The notes: generated by a model from the sequence alone, not told the origin. A DNA stretch of 64,000 nt from JAFGRR01 sp964563855 (GCA_964563855.1 CAZLYU010000013.1:1-64000), one strand, 5' to 3'. Positions 7,318-16,348 are shown, counted from the stretch's first letter. Made by a program: numbers and translations.

Positions 7318-8791
7318 AGTCGGGCGCCATCACCGGCCCACCTAGGCTGGGCAGGAGCCCGGGAAAGTAGACGAAGAACGCGCGGCCGATGAGCTGGTCG
7401 CCGGGCACCGCGCCAATCTGATAGTCGGCGTAGCGATCGGAGAGCATGTACGAGCCGTGCCGCCGCCACAGGCGCCCGTCGGCGCTGCTGGGCGAGTTGT
7501 CGCCGAGTACGAAGAACTCGTCGCTCCCTAGCTCAAACGGCGTGTCGACGGCGCGAAGGGCTTCATGCGGAGGGTTGCCGCGTTTGTAGTGAATGTCGCG
7601 ATCGATCCGCAGGTGCGCGAATCGGGCGGTGGCGCGCTCGGCGGCGAGCGTGAGACGCGGCCCCGGCTTGCGGCGCGCCTGGTCACGTTGTCGCAACGCT
7701 TCGACTGACAGCGGTGTCCGGTCAGCCGTGCACTGCAGCGCTTCCACCGTTTCGCCGTTCAACCGCACCCAGACGTTGCGATCCGCGACGCCCAAGCTGA
7801 GTTGCACGGGTGCGGTGAGCGCGACTCCGTCGACTTCGGCCACGGGTGCATCGTCGAACCGGTCGAGCGAGCCGTGCATCAGCACCAGCCGACCGTCGCC
7901 GTGCAGCCGCACCGCGAAGGCGGCGTCGTACTTGGTGACGCCGAGTTCGACGTAGCCGGGTCCAGTGAGATCGTGGATGACGCCTGCGAGGCGGGTGTCG
8001 GTCACGCTCTCGAACGACTCGCCCGAGTGCGGCGCGTTGTAGCCGTAGAGATCCGTGATCTCGGCTTCCGACAAGACGTCGCCGTCTCGCAACTGGTTGG
8101 TGAATTGAACGACGGAGCGGGCTTCGGCTGCGTTCACCGAGAGCACACGCTCATCCAGCTTGGTCCAGCCATCACCTTCGATCGGCGTCCAACGCGGCCA
8201 GTAGCGGCCATTGTCGCCGACGGGTTCACGGGCCGGATAGTCGTGGTTGTAGAACGGGAGCCACAGCGTCTCCTGCACGGCCGGCGGCTTGGCGGCGACG
8301 ACGCCATCGATATAGATATCGCCGTCGATCAGCTCGACGGTTTCGCCGGGCAATGCGATGAGGCGTTTGATGAAGTTCATCTGCGGCGCCTCGGGATTGC
8401 GAAAGACCACGACATCCCAGCGGGCGGGGCCGATGCGTCCGCGGCGGACGTCGTAAGGCCAGCCGAGGACGGTGATGCGGTCGCCGAACGAGGGGGCGTA
8501 CGTGCCCAATTGGCGCGCTTCGCGCACGGTCTGTTCGTAGCGGCAGTTCGGGCAGCGCAAGTCGATCACGGGTTCGGCGCCGACGGGGTGCATGCCGACG
8601 GTGAAGGTGTAGCCGCAATTGGCGCAGGTGTGAAAGGCGTGTGCTCCGGCGAGGGTGGGCGCCATGGAGCCCGTCGGGATGACAAACAGCGGAATGAAGA
8701 AGGTCTTGAAAATGAGCAACAGGATGAAGAAGCCGATCAGTGACGCGAGCCACTCGGCCATGGGTTCTTTCTCATGCGCGGCGGCGGTCAT
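7292..8791 (-). CDS. lepB: Signal peptidase I, large form with zinc-ribbon insert (first of tandem pair)
   Basis: A 499-aa protease. A membrane helix at residues ~14-38 leads into Ser42 in FVIPTGSMAPTL. Cysteines C56, C59, C80 and C83 form a zinc-ribbon-like pair of CxxC motifs. Lys142 lies in NFIKRLIALPGETVELIDGD, and the closing box is EFFVLGDNSPSSADGRLW. As in its neighbour, a ~270-residue insert lies between the Lys box and the closing box. ATG 8791 is chosen because the helix begins soon after it; the frame extends to 8866 but that extension looks non-coding. The downstream paralogue overlaps its end, implying coupled expression of both enzymes. Confidence 0.88.
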   Translation of the reverse strand: MTAAAHEKEPMAEWLASLIGFFILLLIFKTFFIPLFVIPTGSMAPTLAGAHAFHTCANCGYTFTVGMHPVGAEPVIDLRCPNCRYEQTVREARQLGTYAPSFGDRITVLGWPYDVRRGRIGPARWDVVVFRNPEAPQMNFIKRLIALPGETVELIDGDIYIDGVVAAKPPAVQETLWLPFYNHDYPAREPVGDNGRYWPRWTPIEGDGWTKLDERVLSVNAAEARSVVQFTNQLRDGDVLSEAEITDLYGYNAPHSGESFESVTDTRLAGVIHDLTGPGYVELGVTKYDAAFAVRLHGDGRLVLMHGSLDRFDDAPVAEVDGVALTAPVQLSLGVADRNVWVRLNGETVEALQCTADRTPLSVEALRQRDQARRKPGPRLTLAAERATARFAHLRIDRDIHYKRGNPPHEALRAVDTPFELGSDEFFVLGDNSPSSADGRLWRRHGSYMLSDRYADYQIGAVPGDQLIGRAFFVYFPGLLPSLGGPVMAPDFGRVRWIH

Positions 8792-8939
8792 CGGTTTCCT
8801 GGGGTGCGAGGCACTGCGTCTGCGGCAAGCTAGCGGGCCGGCGGTCGGCCGGTCAATCCGCGGCATCGACCTTGCTTGACCGGGTTATACTGCGTGTGAT
8901 GGCGGACGACGACCGCAAGCCCTGAAGGGAGCCGATCTG

Positions 8940-9077
8940 ATGACGACTTTGATGAAACGCTGGCCGGCCCTGGCCGTTTGCTCGACCGGAATGTTGCTGC
9001 AGACCGGATGCGACATCGCCGACGCCGTGCTCGGTACGGTGTCGCTGGCCTTTGAGATCGCCGACATTTGGACATAG
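8940..9077 (+). CDS. 45-aa exported/lipoprotein-like small protein
   Basis: ATG 8940 is preceded by GAAGGGAG at a normal distance. The peptide begins MTTLMKRWPALAVC, continues through a hydrophobic stretch with LLQTGC (lipobox-like, Cys at residue 27), and ends DIADAVLGTVSLAFEIADIW. It is too short for usual gene-calling thresholds. Small Cys-containing exported proteins of this shape (hydrophobic leader, LLQTGC, then an amphipathic tail) are something I associate with planctomycete genomes. Function unknown. It is transcribed divergently from the signal peptidase pair. Confidence 0.6.
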   Translation: MTTLMKRWPALAVCSTGMLLQTGCDIADAVLGTVSLAFEIADIWT

Positions 9078-9293
9078 CGGCAGCTGTGGCGCGGCGCGCC
9101 GCGCGCGCATCAGCGCCGATCGGTCGTTGAGGCTCGTCGCGTCGAGGAGGCGGTGTGCGGGCTCTATACTCTCGTGAGCGGTCACGAGGCTCGCGCCTCC
9201 GCCTCGCCCTTCCGTTTGTCGAATTTCCTGCGATTCCTTGCCTTCGTTGGGCTTGCTCCTAGAACCTACTGATCGTTTTGAACGAATTTTGAG

Positions 9294-9327
9294 TTGACAT
9301 TGGACGGCTAGCGACAGGCGGCCTGTC
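9294..9327 (+). promoter_or_regulatory. Candidate promoter/operator of the FAS1 gene
   Basis: A consensus -35 hexamer TTGACA lies at 9294-9299. The place where a -10 element would fall is occupied by a perfect 7-1-7 inverted repeat, GACAGGC-G-GCCTGTC (9313-9327), ending 27 bases before the gene start. A repressor bound there would block transcription. No good -10 sequence is visible, so the promoter part is weak; the palindrome itself is exact. Confidence 0.35.
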
Positions 9328-9354
9328 ATAGCCCACGCCGACGGAGAGTAGGAA

Positions 9355-10320
9355 ATGCGAAACACTGGCTTGATTCGATTGTTGGCTGCGGGTGCGTTGT
9401 TGGGAGGCGCTGTCTCGCCTGCGTTCGCCGCGTCGTGCAGCACCGGCGACAAGGCGTACGGACAGACGGTCGCGATGGAGAAAGACATCGTCGCGGTCGC
9501 CGTCGACGCAGGCTCGTTTAACACGCTCGCGAAGGCCCTCAAGGCAGCGGACCTGGTCGGCGCGCTGCAGGGCGAGGGACCGTTCACCGTCTTCGCCCCG
9601 ACCGACGACGCGTTTGCCAAGCTGCCGAAGGCGACGCTCGAGAGTCTGTTGAAGCCGGAGAACAAGGCCAAGCTTCAAGCGATCCTGAAGTATCACGTGG
9701 TTGCCGGCGAGTACCCCGCCGCGAAGGTCACGCGGATGAACGGCGCCGTATCGCTACAGGGTCAGCAGATCGATCTGAAGGTCGAAGACGGCAAGGTGAT
9801 GGTGGATAACGCCACGGTCGCGGCGGCGGACGTCAAGGCGTCGAACGGCGTCATTCACGTCATCGACAGCGTGATCCTGCCGGAGAGCAAGAACATTGTG
9901 CAGGTCGCGCAGAGCGCTGGTGCGTTCGGCACACTGCTGAAGGCGGCGACGGAGGCCGGGCTGGCGGACACGCTGGCCAACGGCGGTCCGTTCACGGTCT
10001 TCGCGCCGACCGACGACGCATTCGCCAAGCTGCCTGAGGGCACGGTCGCGTCGCTGCTGAAGCCCGAAAACCGTTCGAAGCTGCAGCGCATTTTGAAGGC
10101 CCACGTGGTTGAGGGCCGGGTCTACTCGGCGCAGGCGGCGAAGCTCGATGGGGCCGGCACGCTGGCTGACTACGATGTCACGATTAAGCCCAGCGGCAAG
10201 ACCCTAAGCATCGACGGCGCCAAGGTGGTGACCGCCGACGTTGACGCGTCGAACGGCGTAATTCACGTGATCGATGCGGTCATCATTCCCGACGAGCGGA
10301 CGGCGCGGGCTGGTTACTAG
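9355..10320 (+). CDS. Secreted protein with two fasciclin (FAS1) domains
   Basis: A 321-aa protein with a signal peptide cleaved after AFAAS (~residue 26). Two tandem FAS1 domains follow, at about 42-178 and 180-312. Each shows the H1 block GPFTVFAPTDDAFAKLP, the middle block LQ(A/R)ILK(Y/A)HVV, and the H2 block SNGVIHVIDSVILP or SNGVIHVIDAVIIP. FAS1 domains are adhesion or matrix modules; two-domain secreted versions are common in environmental bacteria. The two domains are similar enough to suggest internal duplication. A GAGAGTAGGAA leader sits directly before ATG 9355. Confidence 0.92.
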   Translation: MRNTGLIRLLAAGALLGGAVSPAFAASCSTGDKAYGQTVAMEKDIVAVAVDAGSFNTLAKALKAADLVGALQGEGPFTVFAPTDDAFAKLPKATLESLLKPENKAKLQAILKYHVVAGEYPAAKVTRMNGAVSLQGQQIDLKVEDGKVMVDNATVAAADVKASNGVIHVIDSVILPESKNIVQVAQSAGAFGTLLKAATEAGLADTLANGGPFTVFAPTDDAFAKLPEGTVASLLKPENRSKLQRILKAHVVEGRVYSAQAAKLDGAGTLADYDVTIKPSGKTLSIDGAKVVTADVDASNGVIHVIDAVIIPDERTARAGY

Positions 10321-10411
10321 ACTAAGCTGCAGCCGTAACGACATGCGTCCGTGCTTGATGCCCCGACGCGAGGCGCATGCACCGGGCGTATGACGAGATA
10401 AACGCCGGAAG

Positions 10412-10438
10412 GCCTGCTGACATCAACGTCGGCAGGTC
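10412..10438. terminator. Hairpin between convergent genes
   Basis: CCTGCTGAC (10413-10421) pairs with GTCGGCAGG (10428-10436) with one G-T wobble across a short loop, followed by TCTTCAATTCTT. It sits between the ends of the FAS1 gene and the convergent HD-phosphohydrolase gene and probably ends transcription of the former. Confidence 0.6.
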
Positions 10439-10472
10439 TTCAATTCTTAACCTCTATGCCCAAGATGAGAAG

Positions 10473-12698
10473 TCAGGCAGTGGCCGGCTGCTTTTCCGGC
10501 TGACTGCTCGGGTAGGTGATGCGTGAGTGATAGATGGCGCTGAGCGTCTTGATGAGGCTCGCGCGGATCATGGCGATTTCGCGAAAGGTAAGGTCGCACT
10601 CGTCGAACTGTCCGTCTTGCAGCCGCTTTTGGACGATTGCGTCGACCACATCTTCGATGCGCCCCGGCGTGGGCTCGGCCATCGCGCGGACGGCGCCCTC
10701 GACGCCGTCACACAGCATGACGACCGCCGTCTCGCGGAATTGCGGCTTGGGCCCCGGGTAGCGATATTCGGTATCAGAGACCACGGGGTCGTCAGGCTTC
10801 CGTGATTTGCTGGCGGCATGGAAGAAGTATTCGACCAACGTCGTGCCGTGGTGCTCGGCAATGAACGGATGCAGGCTGCGCGGAACGTTGTATTCCTTGG
10901 CCATCTCCACCCCGTCTTTCACGTGCCCGATGATGATCAGCAAACTCATGGCGGGCGAGAGTCGGTCGTGGCGGTTGGGCTCCATGGCCTGGTTTTCGAC
11001 GAAGTAGCCGGGCTTGTTGATCTTTCCGATGTCGTGGTAGTAGGCGCCCGCGCGCGAGAGGAGCGCGTTGGCGCCGATCGCTTCGGCGGCGTTCTCGGCC
11101 AAGGCGCCGACCAGAAGGCTGTGGTTGTATGTCCCGGGTGCATCGGCGGCCATCCAGCGCATAAGGGGTTTACTCGCATCGCACCACTCCAGCAGGGTCA
11201 TGCTGGTGCTGACGCGAAACAATCGCTCGATGCCCGCCAGCAATCCTTCGATCAAAAACCCGGCCGCGAGCGTGGTGCCGGCCGCCCAGCCCGCGATCCA
11301 TACGAGGTAGCTCAGGGTCTGGCCCTGGATCATTCCCGAGGCGGCGGTGAGCACCAGCGCAACGGTGGCCGCGAGGCTGCCGACGCCTACCACTTGTCCC
11401 CGGCTGCGGACATCGCTGAGCAGGTCGACCACCACGACCGACGCGCCGAGCAAAATGAAGAGGAAGCCCAGACCTTGGTCGACCGCCAGCGTGAGCACGA
11501 GCGCCAGCGCCACCACGCCCGGATAAACGCTCAACTGACGGTGATAGACGATCGACAGCAGCATCGCCGCGAGCACCTGCACGCCGACGGCGAAGTGCGG
11601 CGGAATCGACGGGACGGCAACGAAGATGATCCGCACCACAGCGACGAGCAGCAGCAGCACGCCGGCCGTGACGAGTCGGCGTTGCATGCGCTCGGCGGAC
11701 TGTCGCCCGGTCAGCCAATACTGCAAGGCGGCGCCAAAGGTGGCGAGAAAGGCCAGCAAACCGCGGCCGATGATCGTCCCGCCAGCAGCGCTCAGCCAGC
11801 CGGCGGTTTCGTTCACGCGGGCGACATAGGCGTCAAACTCGGCCCGCGCGAGATCGAAGTCGTCGCGCGAGACGATCACCTGTCCATTCGCGTTGGCTTC
11901 GACAATGACGGCGTTGGTCGGAATTTCGACGTATTGCGGTTCGATCGCCGCCGCCGCCGCCGTCGCGCGTTCGGTCGTGGTGGCGGCATCGAATACATAG
12001 AAGCCGCGGAGGGCGCCCTCGGGGGCGATCACGCTGAGCAGCGCCTCCCGCACGGCGTCGCGTCGCGGCGCTGAAAACGGCTCGCTGATCAGTCGCAGCG
12101 CGACACGCAGGCTATCGTCGGTGATGCGTTCGACGCGCGGCAAGACCCGCTCCTGACCGGTTACGGGGTCGATCAGCACGACCGAGCGCGGCGAGCGGCG
12201 CGACGCCGCTTCGTTCTCGGCCGCTAACGGCTGCCCGCGAAGCCGTTCGATCGCGGCGTCGATCCACGTCGCCCACTGTTCGGCGGTGGGCGGGGCGTCT
12301 GGAGACGCCGTCGGTTGGGTGGCGGACGCGTCGTCGGAAAGGGGCGTCATCGTCGCGAGCGTCTCACGCACCTCGCGCACCAACGCGACGTTCAGCCGAA
12401 ACACGCTCGGCGAGGCGGAGCGGGCTTCTGTGCGGCGTTCGAGGGTGGCGTCGTATGAGAAGACGGAGAACGGCAGCCGCGCGACGAGCGGACGGTCGAG
12501 CGTTTGCCCAACGCGCAACGAAAACGCGGAGCCACCCAGGTTCACCAGCACGCCGACCAGCAACGCGAGCAGCGCCGCTCCGGTGAGCGCCGGGCCGAAG
12601 ATGACTTGGCGCCAGCGGCGGAGACGTGCTGAGGAGCGCTCAGCTTTGGTCCGTCGAATCTCTTTGCGCCGCGAGGATTCGCGGACGATGCCGAACAT
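10473..12698 (-). CDS. 7TM receptor HD-family phosphohydrolase (PgpH-like)
   Basis: A 741-aa membrane protein. It has one N-terminal transmembrane helix (~residues 32-55), an extracytoplasmic 7TMR-HDED-like region to ~residue 300, a block of about seven helices from ~300 to 500, and a cytosolic HDIG domain with TYNHSLLVGALAENAAEAIG, HDIGK near residue 553, and MLCDGVEGAVRAM. In Listeria the same architecture (PgpH) degrades cyclic di-AMP, so a nucleotide second-messenger role is likely but not proven here. The next gene upstream is PhoH, a frequent neighbour of this family in many bacteria. Confidence 0.88.
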   Translation of the reverse strand: MFGIVRESSRRKEIRRTKAERSSARLRRWRQVIFGPALTGAALLALLVGVLVNLGGSAFSLRVGQTLDRPLVARLPFSVFSYDATLERRTEARSASPSVFRLNVALVREVRETLATMTPLSDDASATQPTASPDAPPTAEQWATWIDAAIERLRGQPLAAENEAASRRSPRSVVLIDPVTGQERVLPRVERITDDSLRVALRLISEPFSAPRRDAVREALLSVIAPEGALRGFYVFDAATTTERATAAAAAIEPQYVEIPTNAVIVEANANGQVIVSRDDFDLARAEFDAYVARVNETAGWLSAAGGTIIGRGLLAFLATFGAALQYWLTGRQSAERMQRRLVTAGVLLLLVAVVRIIFVAVPSIPPHFAVGVQVLAAMLLSIVYHRQLSVYPGVVALALVLTLAVDQGLGFLFILLGASVVVVDLLSDVRSRGQVVGVGSLAATVALVLTAASGMIQGQTLSYLVWIAGWAAGTTLAAGFLIEGLLAGIERLFRVSTSMTLLEWCDASKPLMRWMAADAPGTYNHSLLVGALAENAAEAIGANALLSRAGAYYHDIGKINKPGYFVENQAMEPNRHDRLSPAMSLLIIIGHVKDGVEMAKEYNVPRSLHPFIAEHHGTTLVEYFFHAASKSRKPDDPVVSDTEYRYPGPKPQFRETAVVMLCDGVEGAVRAMAEPTPGRIEDVVDAIVQKRLQDGQFDECDLTFREIAMIRASLIKTLSAIYHSRITYPSSQPEKQPATA

Positions 12699-12883
12699 AG
12701 ACCTATGAGCTTTGTTAATCGCCGGCGGGAAGTCAATGCATTCCTGGGAGCGAGGGGGATCCGATTCGCTCGGGGGTTGCGACCCCGCAAGTCTGGCGCA
12801 CGCAACCTGAACGTCCTGTCAGGTGTCTCTGTCGGGCGGGGCTGGGCCGGCGTGGGCCGATACGGGGGTGGCGTGTTATGACG

Positions 12884-13933
12884 CTACTTATTATCGACCT
12901 GCGGGTCGTCGGCTTGCCGGTCGCCACGCGGTTTCGACGGGTCAGCTGTCTGGGTTGTGTCGTTCATCGCGGACGGCGGCCGCTGCGTCTGAGCCGAATC
13001 ACCGACGGGCGCCGCGTAACGATTCACGATGCGGGCCACGAGCGGATGTCGAACGATATCTACGTCTTGCAGACGCAAGATCGATAAGCCTGGGGTGTCG
13101 CGTAGCTTCCGCACGGCATCCACGAGGCCGGATGACTGACCCGGCTCGAGGTCGACCTGGCTGTCGTCGCCGGTCACGATCATGCGGCTCTCGTTTCCAA
13201 GTCGCGTCAGGAACATCAGCATCTGCGACGGGGTCGCGTTCTGGGCTTCGTCGAGGATCACACACGAGTGGTTGAGCGTGCGCCCGCGCATGTAGGCCAG
13301 CGGCGCCACTTCCACCACATCGTTCAGCATGAACCGTTTCAACTGCTCGTAGGTCATCATGTCGTGCATCGCGTCGAGCAGCGGTCGCAGATAGGGATTC
13401 ACCTTCGCCTGCATGTCTCCCGGCAGAAAGCCCAGCCGTTCCCCCGCCTCGACGGCCGGACGCACCAGAACGATGCGTTTGATGCGACCGAGCTTGAGCA
13501 GATGCACCGCGACCGCGACCGCGAGATAGGTCTTGCCTGTGCCCGCGGGTCCCAGACAGAAGACGAGGTCGCGCTCGAGCATCGCCTCGACGTACGCCCG
13601 CTGACCGGCGGTGCGCGGCCGCGTCAGCACGCCGCGATTGAAACTCGCCAGCGCGTCGGTCTGCCCGTCCTGCTCGGTGGCGGCGACACTTGCGAGGGCT
13701 TCGTCGACATCGGCGTCTTCGAGATACGGCCGGCTGCGCAGTGCCGTCTGCAGGTGTTCAATGACGTTGGCGGCTTGTGAGACGTTTTGCGGCTCGCCGT
13801 GCAGTCGCACGGCGTCGCCACGCACGTCGATGCGTACGCCGAAGGTCTGCTTGATGCGTCGCAGATAGCGGTCGCCGGCGCCGAAGAGTTCGGCCCGTCG
13901 CCGCGGTTCGCGCAGGGTGAGGCTGATTTCCAT
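12884..13933 (-). CDS. PhoH family ATPase
   Basis: A 349-aa cytosolic P-loop protein of the PhoH/YbeZ type, associated with RNA metabolism and the YbeY neighbourhood in many bacteria. The N-terminal KH-like part (residues 1-70) precedes Walker A GPAGTGKT at 128-135. Then come LVRPAVEAGERLGFLPGDM, the Walker B region CVILDEAQNATPSQM and MIVTGDDSQVDLEPGQ. The start at ATG 13933 follows an AGGAG with short spacing; the longer frame to 14023 is rejected. The C-terminal 30 residues are polar and disordered-looking. It lies upstream of the HD-phosphohydrolase gene on the same strand, 185 bases away. Confidence 0.9.
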   Translation of the reverse strand: MEISLTLREPRRRAELFGAGDRYLRRIKQTFGVRIDVRGDAVRLHGEPQNVSQAANVIEHLQTALRSRPYLEDADVDEALASVAATEQDGQTDALASFNRGVLTRPRTAGQRAYVEAMLERDLVFCLGPAGTGKTYLAVAVAVHLLKLGRIKRIVLVRPAVEAGERLGFLPGDMQAKVNPYLRPLLDAMHDMMTYEQLKRFMLNDVVEVAPLAYMRGRTLNHSCVILDEAQNATPSQMLMFLTRLGNESRMIVTGDDSQVDLEPGQSSGLVDAVRKLRDTPGLSILRLQDVDIVRHPLVARIVNRYAAPVGDSAQTQRPPSAMNDTTQTADPSKPRGDRQADDPQVDNK

Positions 13934-14177
13934 TGCTCCTGATAGGGTATTTGGCGGAGCCGGGTTCGGCCATGACCCGCTTGCCAGGGGCGGCACAATT
14001 CTGTTCGGCGGCTCGCATGGCATTGCGGGCTGTCAACACTGCGCGCACAATCGACGCGATGCGAAGCGGGCGGGCGCGTTCGTGTGGCGGATGGCCGCCG
14101 CAAACGCCTTCCGTCACGTGTCGACGACGCCGAGGCGTCACCCTGGTGCAGGCCCGCCGCCCTGGAGGTTCTGGCTC

Positions 14178-14999
14178 GTGAGTATGCTGACCAAGGTGTT
14201 TGTTGTGCTGACGGCGGTGCTATCCGTTGCGGCGTCTGTCCTATTCATTTCCGCTTCGGCCCAATGGGCGAACTACCGCGAGCAGGCGATTGCGTATCAG
14301 CAGGAGCGCGACGCGGCCCTTGTTCAGAAGGAAGCGGCTGAGAACGCGGCGGCGGCGAACGCGCTGATCAAAGAAGACGCGATCGCGCAAAAGGAGCTGC
14401 AGATCGATCAGTTGCGCGACGACCTCGATCAGATTCGCGAGCGGCTTGATCAGCAGACGCTCGAGCTGACGCGGGAGCGCGACCAGCGTGTGCTGGCGGA
14501 AGGCGACCGCACGCGGTTGCAGGAGACGCTGAACGTGTTGGGCGCCGAAGTTTCAGGTCTTCGTAAACAGCGTGATGAGTTGCTCAGTGAGCAGTTCACG
14601 CGACAAACGCAGCTCGCCGCGCTGAACCAGCGCGTGCTGGAACTCACGGCGAACAACACGATTCTGGGCGAGCAGGTTCGCAATTTGCAGCAGAAGCTGA
14701 TTGCGGCGCAAGAGGCGCCCGCGCCGTCAGCCGCCGCGACCACCGCCGCCCCGGTCCAGCCGACGGTCGCCGGTCCGATTGAGGGCGAGATCGACGAGAT
14801 CAACGGCGTCTACGCATCGGTGAATATCGGTGAAGCGTCGGGTGTGCAGCCCGGCATGGTGTTGATGGTGCATCGCGGCGGTCGCTACCTGGGAGAATTG
14901 CGGATCGACCGCGTGCTCGCGGAATCTTCGCAAGGCAAGCTGGACTACGTGCAAGACGACATTCAGCCCGGCGATCGCGTCTCTTTTGAGCAGAGCTAA
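14178..14999 (+). CDS. Membrane-anchored coiled-coil protein
   Basis: A 273-aa protein. An N-terminal hydrophobic segment (KVFVVLTAVLSVAASVLFIS) anchors it. A long coiled coil rich in Glu, Gln, Arg and Leu follows (~residues 35-175), then an Ala/Pro linker, and a C-terminal domain of about 75 residues (IEGEIDEINGVYASVNIGEA to the end) that resembles a small beta-barrel. GTG 14178 is chosen because GGAGG lies nine bases upstream. The next gene, a 55-aa membrane protein, begins 16 bases after its stop, and mreB follows, suggesting an envelope or cell-shape role. The layout recalls MreC (coiled coil plus beta domain) but is not clearly homologous. Confidence 0.75.
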   Translation: MSMLTKVFVVLTAVLSVAASVLFISASAQWANYREQAIAYQQERDAALVQKEAAENAAAANALIKEDAIAQKELQIDQLRDDLDQIRERLDQQTLELTRERDQRVLAEGDRTRLQETLNVLGAEVSGLRKQRDELLSEQFTRQTQLAALNQRVLELTANNTILGEQVRNLQQKLIAAQEAPAPSAAATTAAPVQPTVAGPIEGEIDEINGVYASVNIGEASGVQPGMVLMVHRGGRYLGELRIDRVLAESSQGKLDYVQDDIQPGDRVSFEQS

Positions 15000-15015
15000 C
15001 GGCTAGGAGGCCCAC

Positions 15016-15183
15016 GTGAGCCAGATCAACTCGCCCGGCCCGCGCGGCCGGCCCAGCTTTGACAACGACATCTACACGGTGCTCATGCTGGTCGCGTTTC
15101 TGAGCATGTTGATCGCCGTGGGTTTCGTTGTTTACAAGAGCATCTCACTGTTCGGGACGGTTCTGCCGCCGGTCACCGGTTGA
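15016..15183 (+). CDS. 55-aa single-pass membrane protein
   Basis: GTG 15016 has AGGAGG six bases upstream, a strong ribosome binding site. The peptide has a Gly/Pro/Arg N-terminus, then one membrane helix (VLMLVAFLSMLIAVGFVVYK, residues ~22-41), then a short tail ending LPPVTG. It is too short to be reported by length-filtered gene finders. It lies 16 bases after the coiled-coil gene and 113 bases before mreB, so cotranscription is likely. Function unknown; its position suggests a partner in the same envelope assembly. Confidence 0.65.
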   Translation: MSQINSPGPRGRPSFDNDIYTVLMLVAFLSMLIAVGFVVYKSISLFGTVLPPVTG

Positions 15184-15295
15184 TTCAGCCGCTTGACGAC
15201 GCCATGATACCGCCGGCGCGAAGCGCCCCCACGGCGCCACGGATGGCGCGCGTCGCTGCCGGCGCGGGGTGCATGGAGACGCATCGGAGATCGCG

Positions 15296-16348
15296 GTGTT
15301 CCTCCGCCGACTGATCGGACTCTTCAGCGTAGACATGGGCATCGACCTCGGCACGTGCAACACGCTCGTGGCGGTGCGCGGCGAAGGCATCGTTCTGAAC
15401 GAGCCGTCGGTGGTTGCGGTGCGCAAAGGCACCAACCAGGTGCTCGACAACGGCAACGCCGTCGGCATTGTCGCCAAAGAGATGCTGGGGCGCACGCCCG
15501 GCAGCATCACCGCGATTCGACCGCTCAAAGACGGCGTCATTGCCGACTTCGACATTACCGAAGCGATGCTTGGCTACTTCATTCGCAAGGTGCACGGCAA
15601 TCGCGGGCTCGCGCATCCGCGCGTGGTCATTGCGGTGCCGTACGGCATTACGGCGGTCGAGAAGCGCGCGGTCTACAACTCGGCCGAGCGGGCCGGCGCG
15701 CGGCGCGTGTTCCTCGTGGAAGAGCCGAAGGCCGCCGGCATCGGCGCGGGCCTGCCGATAACCGAGCCCACCGCATCCATGATCGTCGATATCGGCGGCG
15801 GCACGACCGAGGTCGCGATCATGAGCCTCGCCGACATCGCGATTTGCAACTCGCTGCGTATCGCCGGCGACAACATGGACGAAGCGATCATCAACTACAT
15901 GAAGCGCACCTACAACCTGATGATCGGTCCGCAAACGGCGGAGCGCATCAAGATCGAGGTGGGCTCGGCGGCGCCGCAAGACCAGGAAAGCTCGATGGAG
16001 GTCAAGGGTCGCGACATGATCAGCGGCCTGCCGCGCCGCGCCGTGATCGGCGCCGAGGAAGTCCGCGAAGCGCTCAAGGAGCCGGTCGGCGCGATCGTCG
16101 ATGAGGTGCTCCGGACGCTCGAACAGGTCGAGCCCGAACTCGCGGCCGACCTGGTCGACAACGGCATCCACCTTTCCGGCGGCGGCGCGCTCCTGCGCGG
16201 GCTTGGTCAGGTGCTGCAAAAGGCGTCCGGATTGCCGGTGTCGGTGGTTGACGATCCGCTCACGTGCGTGGCCCGCGGCACGGCGGCGTACCTCGAAAAC
16301 CTCGAGGAGTGGCACGACACGATCGACTCGGACGAAGACGAATACTAG
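15296..16348 (+). CDS. mreB: Rod shape-determining protein MreB
   Basis: A 350-aa actin-like ATPase that forms membrane-associated filaments guiding lateral wall synthesis. Phosphate-1 motif is DMGIDLGTCNTLVAV near residue 18, phosphate-2 is MIVDIGGGTTEVAIMSL near residue 163, adenosine motif is LSGGGALLRGL near residue 295. GTG 15296 is chosen over the in-frame ORF start at 15269 because GGAG sits six bases upstream and the family usually starts with MFL(R/K)(R/K)L. Many planctomycetes lack mreB, so its presence says something about lineage. No mreC, mreD or rodA follows; the next gene is on the other strand. Confidence 0.92.
   Translation: MFLRRLIGLFSVDMGIDLGTCNTLVAVRGEGIVLNEPSVVAVRKGTNQVLDNGNAVGIVAKEMLGRTPGSITAIRPLKDGVIADFDITEAMLGYFIRKVHGNRGLAHPRVVIAVPYGITAVEKRAVYNSAERAGARRVFLVEEPKAAGIGAGLPITEPTASMIVDIGGGTTEVAIMSLADIAICNSLRIAGDNMDEAIINYMKRTYNLMIGPQTAERIKIEVGSAAPQDQESSMEVKGRDMISGLPRRAVIGAEEVREALKEPVGAIVDEVLRTLEQVEPELAADLVDNGIHLSGGGALLRGLGQVLQKASGLPVSVVDDPLTCVARGTAAYLENLEEWHDTIDSDEDEY

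Noticed and set aside
10818..12074. 418-aa plus-strand ORF inside the HD-phosphohydrolase gene
   Set aside because: Translation shows no family features and mirrors the codon structure of the real gene on the other strand.
15185..16315. 376-aa minus-strand ORF opposite mreB
   Set aside because: Antisense shadow of mreB, His/Arg-rich with no known motif.
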